Below are positions 1-12,000 of a stretch of DNA of 64,000 bases, piece by piece (the first letter of the stretch is position 1; every line of letters begins with the position of its first letter). The notes under the pieces are model-generated. The model was given only the letters and a program-made list of their open reading frames with translations. It made no database searches and had not been told where the DNA came from. A program made the position numbers and the translations under genes. Source of the DNA: Antedon mediterranea. Its lineage: Eukaryota; Echinodermata; Crinoidea; Comatulida; Antedonidae. The stretch covers positions 27,510,288-27,574,287 of the forward strand of contig NC_092676.1 in assembly GCF_964355755.1 (NCBI RefSeq), in the 5' to 3' direction.

Positions 1-93
1 TAGAGCATAACTATTTAAAAATACCTTGACAATTACTGTATACATTTCCTTTTTGCATATTTCTAAAGGTTATTTTTGTATTAATTTCAACAG

Positions 94-3000
94 GATGATG
101 GTGAGACTCAGGTGATCAGTGATGTCATCGAATCATGTAGTCTATTGGAAGCCAAATATCTGCTGGAACACTTTCTAACCCTGTCCATCAACACTGTAAG
201 TGGTACACTAATATTGGTTAGGTTTCAATCAGTGGTTCCCACAAAAAAAAAGAGAGAAACACACATTGTAAGTAAATCAAATTATGTATACTCAATCAAC
301 TTATGTACACTCTTGATTCAGGGGTTAGTGGCGGCTCAGCGAGAGGGTACTATCCGTGAATTGGATGCTAAACTTCACCAAGTAGAACAGAACAGTTTTG
401 TACAGCAACAGTTATTACAGCATGTCATATCAGATCAGCAAGGCGTGGATATCGAGGTGGAGGGGCTGTTTACTCAACAGGAAGGTTGGTTGGAATTGGG
501 ATGAAAGGGGTAGTTGTAGGAAGAAAGCTAGGCCTAAAGCTCTGTCTACACTATCAAAGTAATTTGACAAAAAAAAGTGTGATGTGCCCAAATATGGTAG
601 TGATATTACATCATCATGTCCATATATGGGCACACCACATTTTTTTTGTCACATAAAGTTTGATAGTGTAGACAGAGCTTAAAGTATATGTGTATATGTA
701 TATATCATATAGAGAGATGCATAAAGTGAAAACTTTTTTGAGGTTCATAGGATAGTGAAGCAAAAAGAGCATAAACTATTTAATATACTATATTAAAAGG
801 TTCCTATTAAGTATGTATGCATTTTCTTTTTCTATTCAGGTTATTCTAGTGGTTCTGAAAGCTCTAGAGCATCGACACCTGTTGATTCTACTAAGTGAGT
901 ATCTCAACGCTTGAAAACCTTTATTAAATGCATTCTATTAAAAATCAGATGCAAGTCAAATGTCTGTTTATGATCAATTTAGAAATTGTTTGCCTCAATG
1001 TTTGTGAATAACAAATTGATAATGTAGTTAGTTCAATTATATGATATACAGCATTGTCTATTAAAGCTCTGTCTACTAGTTTGACAAAAACAGTCTGATG
1101 TGCTCAAATATGGTAATGATATACCCAAATTTTGTAGTAATATGACATCATCATATCCATATATATGGGAACGTCACATTTTTTTGTCACATAACCTTTG
1201 ATAGTGTAGTGTAGACAGAGCTTTAGACGGTATTGAGTACAATAAACAACCACAGTGTGTGTGTATTATGGAAAAGTTTTCTTCTCAACTAGGTTTGAAT
1301 TTGCTGATAAATTGGTATGTAATATAAAAAACGAACATATCCTTCATTTTAAATTTCATGTTTTTTAGTTCATAATGTTATTTATGCTTATAAAGTACAA
1401 TCCAACAAAAATGATATTTGCTTAATTTCTGGTATGAAGTCCGCTCTCGCGTGATCGCAAAATACATACCATAGATCCATAGAGTGGGCTTATTTTTTTT
1501 AATTGGGTTTATACCCTATGATGGGCTTATATCCAAGGGGGACTACTTTTTGTTGGAAAGTGTACTTCTTAATTTGTGTGCATGCTTTGTTTAGTACGTC
1601 TGAGTAGTATACCCATTATTATTGTGTATTTATTATTCTTACCCCATGCATGATGTGCAGTACTAGTACCCAGCATGCAATACCAGTGGTAAATAATGGT
1701 CTGCCACCTGCTGAACCTCAACCTGCACTGACTAGGGTAAAGGATAAGGTAAGTCATCATTGTGGGTATTGTTACAGTAGTATCATTCCATTAGAAGTTA
1801 GTAAATGTCTCTTTTATTTTTCGTTCTGACAAATCTGCTTTGCTTACTGTTTTTGTATGTTCCCTTCATACATATTTTGTATTGTATAATATTGTTGGTT
1901 TTGTTTTCTTTTTTGAAAATTATGTTTTATCATTGTTCATCGTTTGAGTAGTTTTTTAGAAATAAATTTGACCAATTAATTTATTAATTTTATATTTATT
2001 AATCATGCTACTTTAATGTTTATGAATACAGTACTACACTTCTTTAGATATTTTAATTTATTTGTGCATGAATTTTATAAACAGTAGTTAATATAATAAT
2101 TAGTGTAAAACATAAAGCCCAAAACGTCTGAGTAGTAACCCCATTACAAAACATCCAAATATAAGAATACCTATTCACAAAATTTATCTTTAATAAAGTC
2201 TTCACAAATGTGAACACACGTTGATAGATGAAGTATACCCAGGTTTATCAATTTGTATTATTATGATTATTATTATTTGGTATTGATAACATTTATTTTG
2301 TGTTTACTAATTTCTTCAAAAGGCACGAAGACGAACCGCCACCCAGGATGAGCTGCTATATGCTGGTCAGAAGGAAACTCCTAATGCAGTACCCCTTATT
2401 CCTTTACCAGAGAGGTCAGATAAGATACCATCCTCCCCTGAAGATAACAGTAGTGCCTCGGATACAGCTGTTATGCCTCCGCCTAAGATGGTTCCAGTAA
2501 AGAGGGATTCAATCGGAAAGTAAGTACTTGTGATACTGTCCTAAATTTGAGTATTAGGAGTAGGGTGAGTGGTACTCTAAAGTAAGTCTCACTCTCACAC
2601 AACAGTAGAGTCTTGGATACAGCTGTTATGCCCCCACCTAAAATGGTTCCAGTAAAGAGGGATTCAATCGGAAAATAAGTACTTGTAATACTGTCCTAAA
2701 TCTGAGTATTAGGAGTAGGGTGAGTGGTACTCAAAAGTAAGTCTCACAATCTCTCTCAAATTGGTGGAAGAAGTATGAAAGGTAAGTGACCAAACTGCTG
2801 AGAACTAAACAACTTTAATTACCTGATGCGTTTGTTGAAAGAATGCATCCTCTACCATTTTGATTGCAGTAACACAATAGTACTATTTTGGTTGCATTGA
2901 CATATGACATCATTTTGTTACTAGCAGTTACAAAATGAACGTTCATTGTGTTTGAGTGAGTCTAATATCTGACCAAGAAATAATTAGTTTTTGTTTGTTA

Positions 3001-6000
3001 GGTTTATTTAAAAATTACAATCTGGCTTGATGAACATTTCTTTTTGATGTTTTGCAACAACTAGATATAGTATTGATATGATATGACAAGAGTACATACA
3101 TATTTTGGTGTTTATCAATATTAATGCATGATTAGACATTTGACGAACATTTCAAAAAACATTATTCAATCTTTGACCCGCTTATTGCTTTAGATGTTTT
3201 CATATTTATTCATAATATTTCCTATTTTATTGATCAATTTTTTTGTGTGTAAATATTTTAATATTACATATCCACGATCACCAAAAAGCATCTTTCACTT
3301 TATGTAAAAGTTATGTAAATTTATCTTATGAAGTAATTTCCTTTGAAAAGTCATTCAAAAGGTCATTCAATGCCTGTTTATATTAGATCTCAATTTTGTG
3401 AAAATACAGTTTTTATTTGGTAGTGATAACATAAAATTTACTGCATGTTAGAAAGTTAGATATTCAACTAAAAAATGTAATTTACCTAAAAAAGAAAATA
3501 TTGTGATATATTCACTGCATGAGTATTTAATGCATGCATTTCATATTTTGTGTGTTATTTGTGTAGAGGGGACAAGTTGTCTTCTGCAACTCGAAGCTTA
3601 GCGAGCAGAAGACAATCCAACGAAGGTATGCCTACGCGTAACAGTCTCTCAGATGCGTCGCCCTCCATTCGGAGGAAGGGGATTCCCCAGCCTCAGGTTA
3701 TTAACACAGTTAGCACGTAAGTAGTAATCACATGTTTTCGTTATTATTTTTATTTAAGCTCTGTTCAGACTATTACATTTTTCTTGACAAAAATATGAAA
3801 TTTGATTTTGCATAAAAAGTAATATTGCCTGAAAAATTTGGAATTTTTTTTATAAAGTTGACCAAACATGGCTGTGATAAAAATATATATTTTTGTCTTA
3901 GCGGTTTGTTATTTTTGTCAAGTAAAATTTAATAATTATATAGGAGTTTGGACTTTGTTTTATATTTTAATTCATTTGTCTGGTACAGTAATTTGAGTTG
4001 TGAAGAACAGTATTGAGGCTTGAGCACTTGAGTATAAACGTAATATCATTTACATGAATTAGAAAATGAATATTTACTAAACAAGATATTCTTTCTTTGT
4101 GTTTTCATTTTCGTTTTGTATATCCTGTATGCCACTAAATATAGTAATTTTTTTTATTGAAATATAAACATAATAATGAAATATATTGATAATATAGTGA
4201 TGATATAAACAAATTTAATTTAATATCGTGAATTAAAAAACCCAATTTATATTAAGTAACAAATAAAAAAGAGAATTAAAAAATTTATATAATCATGGAT
4301 CGTATTTTCTGTAAATAATTTAATATTTATAAATATTTGTTATAAAAACTTTAGTTTTTCTGATGTTCTTTAACTTTCTTCTGTCTTCACCTTATAGTAG
4401 ATCTTTTGATTAAAACTCTTTGATTTTCTAAAACGTAAATTTGGATTCTTATGATGTGCTTTTAGCTGTAAATAAATCATCAGGTCAGAGGTTAAATTTT
4501 AACCTTTAGACTTTTGACCTTTATAGAATCTTAATAGTATATAATGCATGCTTTCTACATTTGTTTGCTGTGTATATTTCGTTTTTCTTTTTAGTTTTTC
4601 TTTTCATTTCATTTTTTAAATGACTATTAGTGAAACAGTTCCCATCATCACCCCGCCCGGTTCACCGCCCCAAACTAGGCGTTCATCCGAGCAGAACGTT
4701 TTTTCACGATTGTACGCCCACACAAGTTCGCCCGCCCAAGCTACAGTTGACAGGTTTGTTTTCATCTCTCAATATTCTTCAAAAGCTGTTGCTCATTTTT
4801 TTCTCTGAGTTTTTCAACTTCCTTCTTCAAATCTTTCCTGCAACTCAATCATTTGCAAAGAAACTGTTTGTTTTTTCTTGTCGCAAACAATTGTTTCACT
4901 TTTGTTCTAATATTGCAAAAACGTGTTTGTCATGCCAAAAAAATGTTTTACTTATTATTGCAAAAATGTGTTTTTTCCTTTTCAATTTGTTTTTTGTTTA
5001 ACATATTTGTTGTCAATCATTTTTAAAAGTGACATTTTAGTGTTTACAACATCTGTAAATGGCACATTTACTTAATCCATATGTTAATTTTATTTATTTT
5101 ACTATGCGTTGTAAATTTTTTTTAGAAATATTTAAAAAAAATAATAAAATCAATTTCAATGACAGTAGAACCCATATTAAGGGGACACCTTTAAAGCTCT
5201 ATCAAACTAGTTTGACAAAAAAAGTGTGATGTGCCCAAATATGGTAGCGATATTCCCAAATATGGTAGTGATATGACATCATCATGTCCATATATGGGCA
5301 CATCACATTTTTTTGTCACATAAAGTTTGATAGTGTAGACAGAGCTTAAGATCAAACACAGCGTATGTCTTCTGAATAAGGTTGTCACGGTGTCAAAACA
5401 TTCCTCTCATGTGTTTCTTTGGAATGTGTACCCTTAATAAGGGTGTCCCCAGAATAGGGATGTCCCCTTAATAAGGGTGTCCCCAGAATAGGGATGTCCC
5501 CTTAATAAGGGTGTCCCCAGAATAGGGATGTCCCCTTAATAAGGGTGTCTCCAGAATAGGGATGTCCCCTTAATAAGGGTGTCCCCAGAATAGGGATGTC
5601 CCCTTAATAAGGGTGTCCCCAGAATAGGGATGTCCCCTTAATAAGGGTGTCCCCAGAATAGGGATGTCCCCTTAATAAGGGTGTCTCCAGAATAGGGATG
5701 TCCCCTTAATAAGGGTGTCTCCAGAATAGGGATGTCCCCTTAATAAGGGTGTCCCCAGAATAGGGGTGTCCCCTTAATAAGGGTGTCCCCAGAATAGGGA
5801 TGTCCCCTTAATAAGGGTGTCCCCAGAATAGGGATGTCCCCTTAATAAGGGTGTCCCCAGAATAGGGATGTCCCCTTAATAAGGGTGTCCCCAGAATAGG
5901 GATGTCCCCTTAATAAGTTTGTCCCCAGAATAGGGATGTCCCCTTAATAAGGGTGTCCCCAGAATAGGGGTGTCTCCAGAATAGGGGTGTCCCCAGAATA

Positions 6001-9000
6001 GGGGTGTCTCCAGAATAGGGATGTCCCCTTAATAAGGGTGTCCCCAGAATAGGGGTGTCTCCAGAATAGGGATGTCCCCTTAATAAGGGTGTCCCCAGAA
6101 TAGGGGTGTCTCCAGAATAGGGATGTCCCCTTAATAAGGGTGTCCCCAGAATAGGGATGTCTCCTTAATAAGGGTGTCCCCAGAATAGGGATGTCCCCTT
6201 AATAAGGGTGTCCCCAGAATAGGGATGTCTCCTTAATAAGGGTGTCCCCAGAATAGGGATGTCCCCTTAATAAGGGTGTCTCCAGAATAGGGATGTCCCC
6301 TTAATAAGGGTGTCCCCAGAATAGGGATGGGCTCTAAAGGAGGGTCTCTACAGATGTTTAAAACATTTTTTGTAAACTTTTAAAATGTCACTTTTAGTCC
6401 TTAAATATCTATATTAATCCATTTATTTGTTGTAAAGTTCACATAATAATATTTCAATATACTACTTTCCACTAATCATCATTTTTACCCATTCCAAATA
6501 ATGTGTTTATAAATGTTGTTGTTTTTTAATATTGTAACTAGTATTTATATATGCATCCTACAAAAATCATGTTTACTAACTACAGTACAATTTTTTTACT
6601 AATTATCAGTATTGAATATTTTTCTAATTCCTTAAAAAAGAAATTGAAGGAGATGTAAAATAAGAATTATTGGTGCTTTTTGTAGATTAGTAATTGATCA
6701 CGGCGTTCAGCGTATGTGCGGTAGATCCTCTCCCACTCCTATGACGCAATCAAAGTAGGTGCTAAGCACGTGGCATGTCTAACTTACATATTAACAAGTT
6801 AAAAGAAGAGAAACAACTCATTATTACTTTCCGTTTATTGAAAAAATTTGGTATATAGAATATTAAATTAATATCAATTTATAAATTAAATATTGATACA
6901 TATAATCTATATTGATATAAAATATAATCTAAGGTCTCTTAATGGCATGATTTTCAACAAAATTGTCATTGTAATAAAAATAGTCATTTTAATAAAAATA
7001 AAAGATTAATGCAAATATTTAAACATATTATAGACAAAGTTGCATGTCCAAAATATTGAACCATATTATCTAAATTCTAAAAAAAATAATAATGTTAATA
7101 ATATAATTAATGTTAAAATATTTGATTCAGATCACCTTCATTTGATGCCCATAGCTGTGCTTCTCGTCTTGTGCAGAGAGCAGCATCCCCTACCCCCAGG
7201 TCAGCCTCCCCAACTCCCAGGTCAGCCCAAGTAGTAGTGGAACAGCATATGTGTGCAGCTCGGTTGTCGCAAAGGGCTGGTTCGCCAACGCCACCAGCAG
7301 CTGAGAAGTATGTTGTAGCTCGCCTATTCCTGCATTGTGCTCAGATATCTTGCTGCATAAAGATTTTTTCTTTTGATTTTTTTTAATAATAAATTTTCTA
7401 ACACATGTAATTTTAACAAAATAATTTTCCAAATTCCAATTTAAAGTAAATCCTGGAATTTGGTGGTTAACCTGCTTGCTTACCAATCCCAGGGTTCTTA
7501 ATAATAATAATGGTTCAAATCCTAGAGTTGTTCTCATTGCAAAAACATACAAATTTTTGTTTACCATTTTTTACCAACAAAAAACAAAATGAAACCACAC
7601 AGGAGTGCATAAAGTTACAAAAATAGAACCTTAATTTTGGGCCCAAACAAGGTGTCCCCTTGGGTTGTCCCCTGAAGTGTTGACTATTGTGTTGAAATAC
7701 ATATTGTCCTTCGCCATTTCACTGCAAAGTGTCTCTTGTATAGAGGTTTCCCAAAGAGGTTCTTCTGTGTTATTTTATGAAATCTAATTTGTATAGGCTA
7801 CCTGCTCTCAGTTTACAGTAAGTGTATATTCTAGTCTCTTTCTCAACAGAGGTATATAAAAAACCAGACAGACTGGGCATGGTGTAATTTACTAGCATGC
7901 AAAAAAAAGGCTGGTCCGTAAAAGTATCATGCATGCTGGTTTTAAAAGAGCGAGAATGTTATATAACCTAATTCTCAATACTCTTCAAAATAAAGTTATT
8001 GTTCTTTGGCAAAATATAATTCATCTTGTATGCATCTATTTGTAAGGCTGCCTGACAAATAAATAAATAAATCTACTCTCTCCCTTGATTGTAAATAGTA
8101 TTTAGCATGTGGATGATAAACTCTTTTGTTTGTAAAACATTAATTAGAAATCGATACGGTAAGATAGTTTTAATTTAATTTATGCAAGACTAAAATGCAT
8201 TTTAATTACATATAGTATAAATAAGTATAAATCAAATTTAAGGTTTGCCAAAATTTACATTCAAAGATGTTATGCAAGAAACTGCAGCGGTAGAATTTGT
8301 ATTCATATATTTTTGATGCATAATATGCAATTAGAATATGAATTATTGTGAATACTCACAATTTTTTAATAAATATTGCAATATATTTAAATTATTGTTG
8401 TTTTTTTTTCAGAGGTACAATTAATCCAGTGACAGTGACGAATAAAAGCCAAGGCCAGAAGGCCCCACTTATTTGTACATACACTGCAGAGGGTCACACC
8501 AAGGCGGTCCTTTCCGTCCAAGCTACAGAAGATATGTTATTTAGCGGTTCAAAAGGTACAGTACAGTACAGTACAGTACAATATTAATGCTTACAAAATC
8601 CACAGTTCTAAGTTCAAATCCAAAATAAATATCATTAATGGTGTAAAATGTAGATTAAAAGGTTTTTAATGTTTTTGTTTGTTTATAAAACAGACCGAAC
8701 AGTGAAAGTTTGGAATCTGGACACTGGTCAAGAATTGCTGACCTTAGGAGGTCATCCTAATAATGTTATATCTGTACGTTATTGTAAGAGATTACAGCTT
8801 GTGTTTAGTGTATCTACTTCTTATATCAAAGTTTGGGATATCAGAGAAAATAGTGGAAAATGTATTAAAACACTAAGGTAAGGCTCTTCAAAACATAACA
8901 GCATTTTTCATCATACCCCTCACCCTGACTTGTGTGACTATTTTCAAGCTCTGTTTACACTTTCAAACTTTTTGTGACTAAAAAATGTAATGTGCCCATA

Positions 9001-12000
9001 TATGGACATGATGATGTCGTATCAATACCATATTTAAGCATATCACTACCATATTTGGGCACATCATACTTTTTTATCAAACTAGTTTGATAGTGTAGAC
9101 AGAGCTTTACAGAAGGTTTCACATCAATGCACTTTATTAAAAAACCCCATTTTGTGTTTTGTTTTCGATTAATTCAGTTCATCAGGACTTGTTACAACAA
9201 ACAGTGTAGCCACTAGCAGTACCCGCACTGTTGCCGTGCCATCGGGTGAGAATCAAATCAACGACATAGCCATTAATAATGCGGGAACGCAGCTTTACTC
9301 CGCTGCCAGTAACATTGTGCGTGTCTGGGATCTAAACAGGTATGGACATCAATTCATTGTGGAGATTAATTTATATTTATTTTCCAGCATACACATTCAT
9401 AAAATGAACAGAAACCTTTGTTTTGAAACTATTATTTGACAATGTTTTCTTTGGACTTTAAAATGATTTTGTTGCATTTTAGCTTCCAGGCCACGTGCAA
9501 ATTGAGTGGAGGTCACTCATCTGCCGTCATGTGTATAGGAGTTGAGACACAAGAAGATAAGAATGTGGTAATCACAGGTTCCAAAGATCACTATATAAAG
9601 GTAATGTTTATTGTAATTTTTGCCACTTGGTTTTCTTCTAAGTGAGAGTATATCTAACGTATACCTGGTTATCTCATTTTAAAGATAGGAATGGGATCTA
9701 AGTAGAATTTGGTCAACCCCAATAGAAAACAAATCAACATTGAAAAAAGGCATACCTGAGAACTCCCATATACAGTACATTTAATAAAGCTCTGTCTACA
9801 CTATCAAACTTTATGTGACAAAAACAATGTGATGTGCCCATATATGAACATGATGATGTCATATCACTACCATATTTTGGCACACTTTTTTTGTCAAACT
9901 AGTTTGATAGTGTAGACCGACAGAGCTTAAGACAAATAAATAATACAATTTCTTCTTTTCTTTTATAGTTGTTTGAGGTTCCTGAAGGAGCTACCGGTCT
10001 TATTACCCCTAAGCATACACTAGACCCCCCTCACTTTGATGGTGTTCAGTCACTCGCAATTAACGGTAGCTGTCTGTTCAGCGGATCTAGAGACACATGC
10101 ATTAAGAAGTGGGACCTAGAGAAACAAATACTACAAAAGGTTTGTCCTACAAGTTAGATTGGCTGTCCATAATATTATTGATTATGATTGATAATGGTAT
10201 TGATGTTAATATTATTATTGTATGGTATTGTAATTTATTGTAACTAGCAAAGCTACTCCACAGTATAGTTACAAACAATTACAATCCTGTTGGTGCAGTA
10301 CCTGCTTACTTGGCTAGCAAAGCTACTCCACAGTATAGGTACAAACAATTACAATCCTGTTGGTGCAGTACCTGCTTACTTGGGCTCGAATTTAACCCCT
10401 AGCCATCAGCGCAAGCTCAGTGGTCTAGAGGTATCAGCGCCAGGCTAGTGAGATTGTGGATTTGAGTCCCACCCGAGAATTATTCTCAATGTACTTAGTA
10501 TAAAGTACAAATTACGTCAGAGTAGGGAAAAACATCTGACCAATGGTATGATATTTTCTCTAGTCTGTCCATGGAGCACACAAGGATTGGATATGTGCTC
10601 TAGACTTCCTACCAGGCAAAGATTGTTTACTAAGCGGCTGCAGAGGAGGCCAGCTGAAGTTATGGAATATTTCCGACTGTTCTCAGATTGGGGAGATGAA
10701 AGCGCATTCAAGTCCTATCAACAGCATAGCGACCAACTCAACACATGTGTTCACTGCATCTAGGTAGGTGTTATGGGTAATTTTTATTCATAGAATTTGA
10801 AATTTACTTTGTAAATGGTTGATCTTCCTATAAGTATTTCATATTATATTCAGTATTTTACGATTTTTTATTGTTTTCAAAATGATTTAGAAATGAATTG
10901 TGTATGAGATTGGGTTATCTGTTTTTCCTATCCTTTGCTAATCCACCCTTAACGCATGTTTTAAAACTTGTGCTTGATTGTGTGATTTTGATCATGTTGT
11001 TATCATGCTTGTCTAATTTAATGTAAAGTAGTCTATATCGCTGATTGTCTATATTATGTGGAAATTAGTGTACTCGGACTTGTGTGCACTAGGTCAACCA
11101 CTACCCTATAAAACATTCAATGTAATTTGTAACATTTTGTGCAGATAACATGGAACAAAATAATATTTAAAGTGATTGGCATGTTTAAAAGACGACTGCG
11201 TACAACATGTGCTTTAATTAAGCTCTGTCTACACTATATGGTAGTGATATGACGTCATCGTGTCCATATATGGGCACAGCACATTATTTTGTCATATAAA
11301 GTTTGATAGTGTAGACAGAGCTTTAATCATTGAAGGGTTGAATAGTCCGAAATACCAACCAATATTTATTATTTATCCTATTAATTATCTAAATGTTTCG
11401 ATAACAAATGTTTGTCTGAATTTACAATAGGATTTGATATGATGATATGAAAGACTACATATTGTAATGTATTGTTTGCAGTGTCTTAATGTACTCTCAT
11501 TTGAATTTCTTTTTCCTCTTCTCTCCCTCGCTTTTGTTTTCATTTTACTAACACAAACTTAATCGTTTTCTACTAACTTAATAACAATGCCTAATTACCA
11601 CAACAGCAATATAAAAGCATGGAGAATTTTATCATCAAGTCGGGGGTCACTGGGTCACTGGCAAACCATTCGAAATCTACACCAACCATGCAATTGCGTT
11701 TCATTTTGTAGACATAAGAAAAATTACACAAGTATTTAAACATGTACGGGTCATTATTTGAAGCAATTTAGTAAAATAATCAGGCGCTTTTTTTTTATTT
11801 GCTAAACAAAATTATTTAGAACTAGTGTGGTGTGCCCAAATATGGTAGTGATATGCTCACATATTGCAGTGATATGACATCATGTTCATATATATATGGG
11901 CACATCACATTTTTTTGTCACATAACATTTGATAGTGCAGACAGAGCTTAATGAATAATTTAATAAATGTCAGCTGAGGAAATTGAGGGGTATTATCATA

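Noticed and set aside
430-633. Recurrent short frames containing [15 protein letters not shown] (also near 5191-5388 and 55002-55256)
   Set aside because: They are translations of the fold-back MITE and not genes.
2601-2756. A second KIF21 exon
   Set aside because: The copy has lost its GT donor and runs into a stop codon; it is a duplicated relic.
5421-6329. Regular repeats that might suggest a CRISPR array
   Set aside because: The units are contiguous with no variable spacers, in an intron of an animal gene. It is a minisatellite.
7190-7567. 125-residue minus-strand frame
   Set aside because: It lies opposite a KIF21 exon and a SINE and has no family match.
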